Source: Rubrivivax gelatinosus
Lineage (GTDB): Bacteria > Pseudomonadota > Gammaproteobacteria > Burkholderiales > Burkholderiaceae_C
Assembly: GCF_004340905.1 (NCBI RefSeq)
Contig: NZ_SLXD01000004.1
Span: 248,001-312,000, forward strand
DNA length: 64,000 nucleotides
Direction of reading: 5' to 3'
The position numbers and the translations under genes were made by a program. Numbering within the stretch: the stretch's first letter is position 1; each line of letters begins with the position of its first letter. This document shows positions 25,003 to 33,119 of this stretch, piece after piece. Under the pieces are notes generated by a model that did not search any database, was not told the DNA's origin, and was given only the letters and a program-made list of their open reading frames with translations.

Positions 25003-25291
25003 GGCGCAGGCGATGGACCGTCTGGGCGCGGCGCTGCGCCAGGCCGCCGAACGCGGCGACTGGGACGCGCTGGCCGCCGCCGACGCCGCCACGGCGGCGC
25101 TGCTGCGCGAGCGCCAGGCCCGCGGCGCGGAGGCCGGCGACGCCGCCGCGCTGGCCCGGCTGCGCGCCGCGCACGCCCATGCGCAGCGCCGCTGCGCCGA
25201 GGCCGCTGCCGACGCCGGCCGGCGCCTGCTCGAACTCTCCCGCCGGCAGGACGCCGTGCGTGGCTACGCCGCCGCCGGGGAGGGCGCATGA
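24995..25291 (+). CDS. lafD: FliT-like flagellar chaperone (LafD)
   Basis: This 98-residue, Ala/Arg-rich, wholly helical protein has the size and helical layout of FliT, the chaperone of the cap protein FliD. Sequence conservation is too weak for a call on motif alone; the assignment rests on overlap with fliS upstream and fliK downstream and on the conserved lateral gene order lafB-C-D-E. Confidence 0.68.
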   Translation: MAEAQAMDRLGAALRQAAERGDWDALAAADAATAALLRERQARGAEAGDAAALARLRAAHAHAQRRCAEAAADAGRRLLELSRRQDAVRGYAAAGEGA

Positions 25292-26418
25292 TCGCCGACA
25301 CCCTGCCGTCCACGCCGACACGCGCTGCAGGCGACGCCCCGGTGCGCCCGGCCGCCGCGCCGGTGCCCGCGGCGCCAGCAGCCCCGGCCAGCGTGCCGCT
25401 GCCGGCCTGGAACGATGCCGTGCTGGCCGCGGCGCTGCTGGCGCCGGCCGCCCCGGCCGCCACCGCCGATACGCCGGCCCTTCCCGACGGCGACCAGACC
25501 GCTGCCGGCGACACGACCGAGGCTGACGCGCCGGCCGACTGGCCCGGCGCGCTGCAGGTCGACGTGCTGGCGACGCTGTGGCGTGCGGTGCAGGCGCCCG
25601 AGGCGGCCGCCGTCGCCGCCGGAGCCCAGGCGGGCGCCACGGTCGACGCTGACGGCAGCCCGCCGGTCGGCGCCGCCGGCGCCGCCGGCGCCGCCGGCGC
25701 AGCGATGGCGACCTCGCCGACGCTGCCCGCGCCGCTGCCCCTGGCCACCGCCGTGGCGGCGCCTGCGACTCCGGCCGAGCCGGCCGCGCCGGGCGTGCCG
25801 GCCGCCCAGGCGACGCCCACGCTGCCCGAAGCCGTGCGCACGATGCCGGCGGCGACGCCGGCTGCGCTGGCGGCCGAGTCCATGCCTGCCGACGATCCGG
25901 CGCCGTCTACGGCCCCGACCCCGGCCGGCAGCGCCGCGGCCGAGCTGCCGGGGGCCGCCCGCACGCCGGCGGCCACCGACGCCGCCCCGGCGCTGAAGCT
26001 GCCCGCCGCGCGCGACGCCTGGAACCAGCCGCTGGTGCAGGCGCTGGGGGACCGCCTGCGGCTGCAGCTCGGCCAGGGTGTCGAGCAGGCGACGATCCGC
26101 CTCGATCCGCCCGAACTGGGCTCGATCGAGATCGTCGTGCGCCGCGAGGCCGGCGCCGTGCACGTGCAGCTCAGCGCCAGCCACCCCGACGTGCAGCGCC
26201 AGCTGCAGCAGCTCGGCGAGCCGCTGCGCCAGGAACTCGCGCAGCGCCAGGGCGCCGAGGCGAGTGTCGAGGTCGCGCGCCATGGTGCCGACGCCGACGG
26301 CCGCGGCACGCGCGAGCAGGAGCAGGAGCAGGCCGAGGCCGAGGTCGGCCGGGCACTGGCCGAAGCCGGCGACGACGCCGCCGCCCCGTTCACCTTCCCG
26401 ACCCGGACCGCCGCATGA
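25288..26418 (+). CDS. lafE: Hook-length control protein FliK (LafE)
   Basis: The 376-residue protein has a long Ala/Pro-rich N-terminal ruler region (about residues 1-230, with an Ala-Gly repeat) and the C-terminal Flg_hook domain (WNQPLVQALGDRLRLQLGQG, then ATIRLDPPELGSIEIVVRRE). FliK measures hook length and triggers the FlhB switch. Overlaps of 4 bases with fliT and fliL show operon coupling. Confidence 0.9.
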   Translation: MIADTLPSTPTRAAGDAPVRPAAAPVPAAPAAPASVPLPAWNDAVLAAALLAPAAPAATADTPALPDGDQTAAGDTTEADAPADWPGALQVDVLATLWRAVQAPEAAAVAAGAQAGATVDADGSPPVGAAGAAGAAGAAMATSPTLPAPLPLATAVAAPATPAEPAAPGVPAAQATPTLPEAVRTMPAATPAALAAESMPADDPAPSTAPTPAGSAAAELPGAARTPAATDAAPALKLPAARDAWNQPLVQALGDRLRLQLGQGVEQATIRLDPPELGSIEIVVRREAGAVHVQLSASHPDVQRQLQQLGEPLRQELAQRQGAEASVEVARHGADADGRGTREQEQEQAEAEVGRALAEAGDDAAAPFTFPTRTAA

Positions 26419-26867
26419 AGAAGTCCCTCGTCATCGCGCTGGCCGCTGCCGGTGCCGTGCTGATCGCCGCCGGCGGCGGCGCCTGGTGGTGGCATTCGCG
26501 CCAGGCCCCGGCCCCGGCCGACGGCAGCGCCGCGCCGGCGCCGCGCCACGACGTCGAGTACCGCTACGTCACGCTGGACAAGACCATCGTGATGCTGCGC
26601 CCCGACACCGGCGGCAACCACTATCTCGCGCTCGACCTGGTGTTCAAGACGCCGGTGAAGAAGGAGCGCGAGACCAAGGATCACCTGCCGCTGCTGCGCA
26701 CCATCGTCGTCAAGGCGATGTCGGCGCACACGATGGAAAGCGCCAACAAGCTGGGCATCGAGGACTTCACGCGCGAGATCAACGACGCCTTCCGCAAGAG
26801 CTACGCCGCCGAGCAGGCCGAGCCGCCGTTCGACGAGGCGCTGATCGCCAAGCTGATCATCGAATGA
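26415..26867 (+). CDS. lafF: Flagellar basal body-associated protein FliL (LafF)
   Basis: The 150-residue protein has a single N-terminal membrane helix (about residues 5-27), a short linker and a periplasmic domain with FliL-like features (YVTLDKTIVMLRPD, DHLPLLRTIVVKAMSAHTME). FliL rings surround the stator and increase torque. ATG overlaps on both sides. Confidence 0.9.
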   Translation: MKKSLVIALAAAGAVLIAAGGGAWWWHSRQAPAPADGSAAPAPRHDVEYRYVTLDKTIVMLRPDTGGNHYLALDLVFKTPVKKERETKDHLPLLRTIVVKAMSAHTMESANKLGIEDFTREINDAFRKSYAAEQAEPPFDEALIAKLIIE

Positions 26868-27586
26868 GCGCGCTGCCCCAACTCCGCTACGACGCGTACG
26901 GCGAGCCGCCCGCGGCCGCCGGCGCGCTCGACGAGCAGCGCCTGCTGCTGGCGCACGCGGCCATCGTCAAGCGCGTGGTGCGCCAGTTGCACGCCCAGGT
27001 CGGCGGCGTGATGGGCCGCGAGGACATGGAGCAGGTCGGCCTGATGGGCCTGCTGGAGGCGCTGCGCCGCTACGGCCCGCCCGACGAACGTTTCCCGGCC
27101 TTCGCCGCGGCGCGGGTGCGTGGCGCGGTGCTCGACGAGCTGCGCCGCCAGGACTGGCGCCCGCGCAGCGTGCGCCAGGAGAGCCACCGCGTGCGCGACG
27201 GCGTGCGCGAGCTGCGCCGCCGCCTGGGCCGCGAGCCCAGCGACACCGAGGTCGCCGCGGCGCTGGGGCTGACGCTGCAGGCGCTGCAGGAGGCGCAGCG
27301 CGCCGAGAACGCCGAGGAGCTGGCGAGCTTCGACGAACTCGTCGCCGAGATGGCCGAGATCCCGTCGGACCAGCGTTCGCCCGAGGACGCCTACGTCGCG
27401 CGGCGCAGCCTGGAGCAGGCGCTGCGCTGCCTGGACGAGCGCGAGCAGCGGGTCGTGCAGCTGTACTACGAGTTCGACCTCGGCCTGCGCGAGATCGCCG
27501 CGGTGCTCGGCCTGACCGAGGCGCGCGTGTGCCAGATCAACAAGGGGGCGCTGCGGAAGATGAAGGTCTTCCTGCAGGGCGCCTGA
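26864..27586 (+). CDS. lafS: Lateral flagellar sigma factor, sigma-28 family (LafS/FliA)
   Basis: The 240-residue protein has sigma region 2 (HAAIVKRVVRQLHAQVGG, EDMEQVGLMGLLEALRRYGP), region 3 and a region 4 helix-turn-helix (GLREIAAVLGLTEARVCQIN). It directs RNA polymerase to class III flagellar promoters (flagellin, motor). ATG 26864 overlaps the fliL stop; upstream in-frame extensions are fliK/fliL shadow. Finding a dedicated sigma factor inside the structural operon is characteristic of lateral systems. Its likely anti-sigma partner FlgM is encoded at 29534. Confidence 0.94.
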   Translation: MSALPQLRYDAYGEPPAAAGALDEQRLLLAHAAIVKRVVRQLHAQVGGVMGREDMEQVGLMGLLEALRRYGPPDERFPAFAAARVRGAVLDELRRQDWRPRSVRQESHRVRDGVRELRRRLGREPSDTEVAAALGLTLQALQEAQRAENAEELASFDELVAEMAEIPSDQRSPEDAYVARRSLEQALRCLDEREQRVVQLYYEFDLGLREIAAVLGLTEARVCQINKGALRKMKVFLQGA

Positions 27587-27601
27587 CAACGAAGGACCGC
27601 C

Positions 27602-28522
27602 ATGCAATCGATCGTCGGCGTCATCATCATCCTCGGCTGCGTGTTCGGCGGCTTCATGCTGCACGGCGGGCGCTTCGAGGTCATCTGGCAGCCGGTGGAG
27701 CTGCTGATCATCGTCGGCGCCGGCGTCGGTGCGATCGTGCTCGGCAACCAGCGCCATGTGCTGGCCGAGATGTGGCTGCAGCTGCGCAAGGTGATGCTGC
27801 GCAAGAAGCAGGGCGACGAGTTCCACCGCCAGCTGCTGCTGCTGCTGTACGAGCTGCTGCAGACCGCCGCCGGCGGCCTGAAGGCGCTGGACGCGCACGT
27901 CGAGGCACCGCAGGAGAGCGAGCTCTTCAAGCGCTACCCGCTGGTGCTGCACGAGCCCAAGCTGCTGCACTTCATCGTCGACAACTTCCGCCTGATGGCG
28001 ATGGGCAAGATCAACGCCCACGAGCTCGAGGGCGTGCTCGACCAGGAGCTCGAGGCGATCCACGAGGAGCTGTCGCAGCCGGCGCGCTCGCTGGCCAAGA
28101 TCGGCGAGGCGATGCCGGGCTTCGGCATCCTGGCCGCGGTGCTGGGCATCGTGATGGCGATGAACGTCGTCGCCGACGGCGCCTCGACCGGCGAGATCGC
28201 GGTGCGCGTGGCCTCGGCGATGGTCGGCACCTTCATCGGCATCTTCTTCTGCTACGGCGTGCTCGACCCGATCAGCAACATGATGAAGCAGCTGGTCGAC
28301 GAGGAGCTGAGCGCGCTGGAGTCGGTGAAGGTGGTGCTGGTCACGCACGTCTCGGGCAAGCCGCCGCTGCTGGCCATCGATGCCGGCCGCCGCCTGGTGC
28401 AGCTCAACGCCAAGCCCAGCTTCGCGCGTCTGGAAGGCTGGATCGACAAGATGCAGGACGCCGGTGACCCCGACGCCGTGCCGCAACGCCGTGCGGGGGA
28501 CAAACGTGCCCAGCAAGCTTGA
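27602..28522 (+). CDS. lafT: Flagellar stator protein MotA (LafT)
   Basis: The 306-residue protein has four membrane helices, a large cytoplasmic loop between helices 2 and 3 (about residues 55-170) and the conserved third-helix block MPGFGILAAVLGIVMAMNVV, with the functional Pro. It pairs with MotB around the rod to convert ion flow into torque. The sequence resembles proton-type MotA more than PomA, but coupling ion is an inference. Confidence 0.95.
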   Translation: MQSIVGVIIILGCVFGGFMLHGGRFEVIWQPVELLIIVGAGVGAIVLGNQRHVLAEMWLQLRKVMLRKKQGDEFHRQLLLLLYELLQTAAGGLKALDAHVEAPQESELFKRYPLVLHEPKLLHFIVDNFRLMAMGKINAHELEGVLDQELEAIHEELSQPARSLAKIGEAMPGFGILAAVLGIVMAMNVVADGASTGEIAVRVASAMVGTFIGIFFCYGVLDPISNMMKQLVDEELSALESVKVVLVTHVSGKPPLLAIDAGRRLVQLNAKPSFARLEGWIDKMQDAGDPDAVPQRRAGDKRAQQA

Positions 28523-29492
28523 AGCCCTGGCCGCCAAGGGCGGCGGCCACGGCGAGACCATCGTCAAGCGTGCCTCGCGCAAGGGGCACGAGGGCGGCCA
28601 CGGCGGCGCCTGGAAGGTCGCGTTCGCCGACTTCTGCCTCGCGCTGCTGTGCCTGTTCCTCGTGCTCTGGCTGCTGGCCGCACGCGACAAGGAGAAGGCC
28701 GAGGACGCGCTGCGCGCCAGCGGCGCCGGGCTGCTGGCCGACGGTGCCGGCGCACGCCCGGTGGGCATCGGCGACCGGCCCTCGGGCAGCCTGATCGACC
28801 GCACGCCGGTGCCCTGGCAGAGCAGCGCCGAGCGGCGCAGCCAGGAGCCGGGCGACGAGGAGCCGCTGATCGGCAAGACGCGCCTGGAGTCGCCCGAAGA
28901 CCTGCGCGAGCTGCAGCAGGTGCTGGCCAGGCTGGGCGAGAAGGCCGGGCTGTCGAACAACCTGCAGAGCGTCATCACGCCGGCCGGGCTGCGCATCCTG
29001 CTGCACGACACCGAGCGCCTGGGCCTGTTCGAGCTCGGCAGCGCGCGCCCCGGCGCGCGGCTGCAGCAGCTGCTGCGCGACATGGGGCCGTTGTTCGCGC
29101 AGCTGGACAACCAGCTGCTGATCATCGGCCACACCGACGCCGTGCCCTATTCCGGCGACGGCCTGGGCTCGCTGTCCAACTGGGGCCTGTCCAGCGGCCG
29201 GGCGATGGCCGCGCGCACCTGGCTGCGCATCGGCGGCATGCCCGACCGCAGCGTGCTGCAGGTCGTCGGCATGGCCGACAGCGCGCCGCTGGAGCCCGAA
29301 CAGCCGCGTGCCGCGGTCAACCGCCGCATCGAGATGCTGCTGCTGACCGCCGCCCAGGCGAAAGCGATCGAGACCATGTTCGGCGCCCCCGTCTCGCGCG
29401 TGCCGCTGACCGAAGGCTCGGACGCCGCCGGCGGCCCGGCCGAGAACTCGCTGCTGCGCCAGCTGCTGCCGGCGCGGCTGGGCGCGCGCTGA
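28506..29492 (+). CDS. lafU: Flagellar stator protein MotB (LafU)
   Basis: The 328-residue protein begins at GTG 28506 (behind GGGGGA), inside the last 17 bases of motA. A single membrane helix (about residues 37-58) carries the ion-carrying Asp at 42 (FADFCLALLCLF). The periplasmic OmpA-like domain (LLIIGHTDAVPYSGDG, LSSGRAMAARTWL, NRRIEMLLL) anchors it to peptidoglycan. The ATG at 28380 in the same frame is motA shadow. Confidence 0.94.
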   Translation: MPSKLEALAAKGGGHGETIVKRASRKGHEGGHGGAWKVAFADFCLALLCLFLVLWLLAARDKEKAEDALRASGAGLLADGAGARPVGIGDRPSGSLIDRTPVPWQSSAERRSQEPGDEEPLIGKTRLESPEDLRELQQVLARLGEKAGLSNNLQSVITPAGLRILLHDTERLGLFELGSARPGARLQQLLRDMGPLFAQLDNQLLIIGHTDAVPYSGDGLGSLSNWGLSSGRAMAARTWLRIGGMPDRSVLQVVGMADSAPLEPEQPRAAVNRRIEMLLLTAAQAKAIETMFGAPVSRVPLTEGSDAAGGPAENSLLRQLLPARLGAR

Positions 29493-29533
29493 ACCGGACC
29501 CCGGCGATGAGAACCAGAACGAGAGGAAGCACC

Positions 29534-29827
29534 ATGAGGATCGTCAGCAACGGCGCCGGCCCGGTGGCCGCCACCACCGCCCCCGGCGCCAGCGAACGCG
29601 TCGAGACCACGACCGCCGCCGCGCCGGCCGCCGCGGCCGTCGTCGCCCCGGCCGCGGCGCTGGAGTCCGCCGTGCTCAAGCCGGCCGCCGCGGCGCTGGC
29701 GGCGATGCCCGAGATCGACGAGGCGCGGGTCGCCGAGCTGCGCGACGCGATCGCCCGCGGCGAGATCGGCTTCGACGCCTCCAAGCTCGCCGGCCTCATC
29801 CTGCGTTACCACGGGGGCCGCGGGTGA
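29534..29827 (+). CDS. flgM: Anti-sigma-28 factor FlgM (LfgM)
   Basis: The 97-residue protein has a disordered Ala/Thr-rich N-terminal half and a C-terminal sigma-binding region (EARVAELRDAIARGEIGFDA, then SKLAGLILRY), matching FlgM. It holds the sigma factor until export through the finished hook. ATG 29534 (MRIVSN) is preferred, with GAGAGGAAG upstream; ATG 29507 is an alternative. The stop overlaps the flgN start (GTGA). Confidence 0.88.
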   Translation: MRIVSNGAGPVAATTAPGASERVETTTAAAPAAAAVVAPAAALESAVLKPAAAALAAMPEIDEARVAELRDAIARGEIGFDASKLAGLILRYHGGRG

Positions 29828-30249
29828 ACCGTCGCGAGGCCTACCGCCGCCTGCTGGCCGGCATCAGCGCCGACCTGGGCGCCTACGCCGGGCTCGCGGA
29901 GCTGCTGGAAAAGCAGTTCCACGCGCTGCTGGCGCATGACGCCAAGACGCTGCAGGCGCTGGGCGAACGCATCGAGGCCCTGGTCGCCGACCTGGACCTG
30001 CGCCGCAGCGAACGCGTGGAGCTGGTCGCCGCACTCGGCGCCGGCGACGTGCCGCGGCCGGTCGAGCGTGTGCTCGAACCGCTGCCGGCGGCCACGCGCG
30101 AAGCCACGCTGCAGGCCTGGCGCACGCTCGAGACGCGGCTGCACGTCTGCCAGCGCAAGAACACACGCAACTGCGAGCTGCTGATGGGCCAGCACGCGCG
30201 CCTGGTGCAGGCCAACGGCGGGGAGTCGGACACCTATGCTCCGCGCTGA
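29824..30249 (+). CDS. flgN: FlgK/FlgL export chaperone FlgN (LfgN)
   Basis: The 141-residue helical protein has the FlgN pattern: an N-terminal coiled region (YAGLAELLEKQFHALLAHDA, KTLQALGERIEALVADLDLR) and a C-terminal segment ending CQRKNTRNCELLMGQHARL. It escorts the hook-filament junction proteins. GTG start at 29824 overlaps flgM; its end overlaps the next gene by 14 bases. Confidence 0.87.
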   Translation: MNRREAYRRLLAGISADLGAYAGLAELLEKQFHALLAHDAKTLQALGERIEALVADLDLRRSERVELVAALGAGDVPRPVERVLEPLPAATREATLQAWRTLETRLHVCQRKNTRNCELLMGQHARLVQANGGESDTYAPR

Positions 30250-30949
30250 CGCCTTCTTCGCCACCCCGGCCAGCCCGGCCCTGCCGTCGGGCGTCGCGCC
30301 GGCCGGCGGCGCCGCGCCGTCGGCCGAGTTCCGCACGCTGCACGAGGAGATCGTGCGTTACGTGCGCGACGGCGAAGGCGCCGGCCTCGAACCGATGGCC
30401 GGCGGCGCCGCGACCACCCTGGGGGCCGAGGCGCGTGCGCTGCTGCTGCGCAGCGGCGGCGACGCCGGCGCGACCGACGACGGCGCCGACGCCGAGCAGC
30501 GCCGGCGTTTCGTCGAGCAGGTCGCGCCGCTGGCGCGTGAAGCCGGCGCGCGCCTGGGTGTCGCGCCCGAGATCCTGACGGCGCAGGCGGCGCTGGAGTC
30601 CGGCTGGGGCCAGCGGCCGCTGCGCGGGGCCGACGGCAGCGACAGCCACAACCTCTTCGGCATCAAGGCCGGCACCGGCTACGGCGGCGAGCGCATCGCC
30701 GCGGCGACCACCGAGGTCGGCGCGCAGGGCGCCTACGCCACGGTCGAGAGCTTCCGCCGTTACGACAGTGCCGCCGAGTCGTTCCGCGACGTCACGCGGC
30801 TGCTGCAGACCCCGCGCTACCGCGCCGTGCAGGGCACCGGCAGCGACGTCGGCGCCTACGCCGCCGGCCTGGTGCAGGGCGGCTACGCCACCGATCCACG
30901 CTACGCCGACAAGCTGCAGGCCGTCGTGCGCAGCCTGCCGCGGCCTTAA
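30236..30949 (+). CDS. FlgJ-type peptidoglycan glucosaminidase (muramidase half only)
   Basis: The 237-residue protein consists of a short linker and a C-terminal GH73 glucosaminidase domain: residues from about 90 (APLAREAGARLGVAPEILTA, QAALESGWGQRPLRG with the catalytic Glu, HNLFGIKAGTGYGG, YATDPRYADKL) match the FlgJ C-terminal half. The FlgJ N-terminal rod-cap domain is lacking; that part is encoded separately at 37655. The enzyme opens the peptidoglycan for the rod. There is no obvious signal peptide, consistent with export through the flagellar gate. It overlaps flgN and is convergent with flgA. Confidence 0.9.
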   Translation: MLRADAFFATPASPALPSGVAPAGGAAPSAEFRTLHEEIVRYVRDGEGAGLEPMAGGAATTLGAEARALLLRSGGDAGATDDGADAEQRRRFVEQVAPLAREAGARLGVAPEILTAQAALESGWGQRPLRGADGSDSHNLFGIKAGTGYGGERIAAATTEVGAQGAYATVESFRRYDSAAESFRDVTRLLQTPRYRAVQGTGSDVGAYAAGLVQGGYATDPRYADKLQAVVRSLPRP

Positions 30950-31656
30950 CGGGGGGACGACAGCATGGACTCCGGCTCCACCTGCCCCGCCTCGACGACG
31001 CGCGCGCGGATCACCGTGCCGTTGCCCGTGTTGCGCACGCGGATCGTCTGCCCGCGCCGGCCGGCCTCCAGCGCCTGCCCGGGCACGACGACCTCGACCG
31101 CGTCGCGCCGGGCGCGGATCTGCACCGCCTCGCCGCGGCGCACGAGCAGCGGCTCGTCGAGCAGCCGTGCCGTCAGCATCTGGCCGGCGCCGATCGAGCG
31201 CCGCGCGACGCGGCCCACCGCGTCCTCGGCCGCGGCCAGCGGCGGTGGCGAGCCGGCGACGGCATGCCGTTGGAGCACGACGTCGTCTTCGGCGAGCACG
31301 CGCCCGGCGGGCAAGGCCGCGGCCGCCACCGGCACCTCGGCGCTGAGCCGTGCGCGCACCATGAAGGCGCGCGTGGAGCCGTCGGCGCAGCGCAGCTCGA
31401 AGCGCATGCGCGTCGGGTTCGTGGTCTCCGCCGCCCTGACCTCGGGCTGCGCGCAGCGCGCCGCCGCGCCGCTGCCGGCGGCCCGCACGTCCAGCGACAC
31501 CTGCGGCTCGCGCCAGCCCTCGCGCTCGGCCTGCTGCAGCAGCAGCTCGCGCGCCGCCTCGGCGACGCGGGCCTCGTCTTTCGGCGGCTCGGCCGCCAGC
31601 GCGCCCAGCGCGCAGCAACCGATCAACACCGTATTCGTTACGCGGAGGACATGCAT
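30946..31656 (-). CDS. flgA: P-ring assembly chaperone FlgA (LfgA)
   Basis: The 236-residue protein has a signal peptide (MHVLRVTNTVLIGCCALGAL, cleavage near AA|EPP) and a C-terminal SAF/ChapFlgA domain (GRVLAEDDVVLQRHAV, GQMLTARLLDEPLLVRRGE, GNGTVIRARVVEAG). It assists FlgI assembly in the periplasm. Start at 31656 overlaps the start of the divergent flgB (31655) by two bases; GTG 31629 would leave a very short signal. It is the only flg gene on the minus strand. Confidence 0.9.
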   Translation of the reverse strand: MHVLRVTNTVLIGCCALGALAAEPPKDEARVAEAARELLLQQAEREGWREPQVSLDVRAAGSGAAARCAQPEVRAAETTNPTRMRFELRCADGSTRAFMVRARLSAEVPVAAAALPAGRVLAEDDVVLQRHAVAGSPPPLAAAEDAVGRVARRSIGAGQMLTARLLDEPLLVRRGEAVQIRARRDAVEVVVPGQALEAGRRGQTIRVRNTGNGTVIRARVVEAGQVEPESMLSSPR

Positions 31657-32014
31657 GGCAATCGATTTCACGAAGGCGCTCGGGGTGCACCCGCAGGCGC
31701 TGGCCCTGCGGGCCCGGCGCACCGAGGTGCTGGCCTCGAACATCGCCAACGAGAGCACCCCGGGATTCCAGGCGCGCGACATCGACTTCGCGCAGGCGCT
31801 CTCGCAGGCCACGGGCGAGGCCGGCGGCCCGGCATTAGACACCGACGGCGCGCTGCAGTACCGCGTGCCCTACCACGCACGCCTGGACGGCGGCACCGTC
31901 GAACTCGGTGTCGAGCAGGCCGCGTTCTCGCAGAACGTCTCGGACTTCCAGACCAGCCTGACGTTCGTGAACATGAAACTCAGAGGCCTCGCGAAGGCCA
32001 TCGAGGGGCAGTGA
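31655..32014 (+). CDS. flgB: Flagellar proximal rod protein FlgB (LfgB)
   Basis: The 119-residue protein has the rod signature RARRTEVLASNIANESTPGF near residue 20 and the C-terminal helix (NVSDFQTSLTFVNMKLRGL). A GCGGAGGA ribosome-binding site precedes ATG 31655 but lies within the flgA reading frame. First gene of flgBCDEFGHIJKL; its stop overlaps flgC (TGATG). Confidence 0.96.
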   Translation: MAIDFTKALGVHPQALALRARRTEVLASNIANESTPGFQARDIDFAQALSQATGEAGGPALDTDGALQYRVPYHARLDGGTVELGVEQAAFSQNVSDFQTSLTFVNMKLRGLAKAIEGQ

Positions 32015-32430
32015 TGAGCTTTCGTCAGATCAGCGAGATCGCCGGCTCGGCGATGGCGGCGCAGACCGTGCGCCTGAACACCATCGCCAGCAACCTGGCC
32101 AACGCCCAGTCGGCCGCCGGTACCGAGGCCGAGGCCTACCACGCGCGCAAGCCGGTGTTCGCCGCGCTGGCCGCGCGCGGCGGCGACGGCAACGGCATGC
32201 GCGTGCAGGTGCTCGACGTGGTGCAGAGCACCGAGCCGCTGCGCAAGGTCCACGAACCCGACAACCCGCTCGCCGACGAGGAAGGCATGGTCTATTACCC
32301 GAACGTCAGCCCGGTCGCCGAGATGACCGACATGATGGCCGCGTCGCGCGCCTTCGAGACCAACGTCGAAGTCATGACGCGCGTGCGCGGCATGCAGCAG
32401 TCGCTGCTGCGCATGGGCAAGGAGGGCTGA
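32014..32430 (+). CDS. flgC: Flagellar proximal rod protein FlgC (LfgC)
   Basis: The 138-residue protein has the N-terminal SAMAAQTVRLNTIASNLANA rod motif, a middle EGMVYYPNVSPVAEMTDMMA block and the C-terminal helix. It forms part of the proximal rod. Start overlaps flgB. Confidence 0.96.
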   Translation: MSFRQISEIAGSAMAAQTVRLNTIASNLANAQSAAGTEAEAYHARKPVFAALAARGGDGNGMRVQVLDVVQSTEPLRKVHEPDNPLADEEGMVYYPNVSPVAEMTDMMAASRAFETNVEVMTRVRGMQQSLLRMGKEG

Positions 32431-32434
32431 CGCG

Positions 32435-33103
32435 ATGAGCAGCCTCTACACCCAGGCGGCGGCGAACGCCGCGTCCAGCGGCTCGTCGAACTCGATCTCG
32501 TCCAACGGCACGTCCTCGGACATGTTCACCTCGCTGCTGGTGGCGCAGATCCAGTACCAGAACCCGCTGGAGCCCACCGACGCGAGCGAGTTCGTCACCC
32601 AGCTGACGCAGCTCAGCCAGATGGAGTCGCTGCAGACGCTGAGCACCCAGGCCAGCGCCACCGCCGGGCTGATCACCGGGCTGCAGGCGCTGGGCTTCGG
32701 CGGCCTGGTCGGCAGCCAGGTCGGCGTCAGCACCGACAGCCTCACGCTGGACGGCCAGAGCACGGTGTCCGGCCGCTTCACGCTGGACGCCACCAGCACC
32801 GGCACGAAGCTGGTGCTGACCAACGACGCCGGCAAGCAGTACACGGTCGACCTCGGCAAGCGTGCCGCCGGCGAAGTCGAGTTCACGCTCGACCCGGCCG
32901 CCGCCGGCCTGCCGGCGGGCCACTACACGGTCGCCGTGACCGCCAGCACCGGCGAGAAGCCGACGCTGGAGGTCGACGGCACGCTGAACTCGGTGCGCCT
33001 GTCTGCCAGCGGCTCGCTGCTGCTGGACGTCGAGGGTGTCGGCGAGGTCGACCCCGATGCCGTCACCACCTTCACCGGCCGCAACGCCGCCACCGCCATC
33101 TGA
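32435..33103 (+). CDS. flgD: Hook capping protein FlgD (LfgD)
   Basis: The 222-residue protein has the conserved N-terminal region (SSDMFTSLLVAQIQYQNPLE, ASEFVTQLTQLSQMESLQTL) and C-terminal FlgD tudor/Ig-like domains. It scaffolds hook polymerisation and is discarded. It begins 4 bases after flgC. Confidence 0.96.
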   Translation: MSSLYTQAAANAASSGSSNSISSNGTSSDMFTSLLVAQIQYQNPLEPTDASEFVTQLTQLSQMESLQTLSTQASATAGLITGLQALGFGGLVGSQVGVSTDSLTLDGQSTVSGRFTLDATSTGTKLVLTNDAGKQYTVDLGKRAAGEVEFTLDPAAAGLPAGHYTVAVTASTGEKPTLEVDGTLNSVRLSASGSLLLDVEGVGEVDPDAVTTFTGRNAATAI

Positions 33104-33119
33104 AACCCGGGAGAACACC

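Noticed and set aside
25600-25720. GCC/GGC-rich tandem repeat in fliK as a possible phase-variable tract
   Set aside because: The repeat is in codon triplets (Ala-Gly), so length change keeps the frame; it is ordinary low-complexity FliK ruler sequence.
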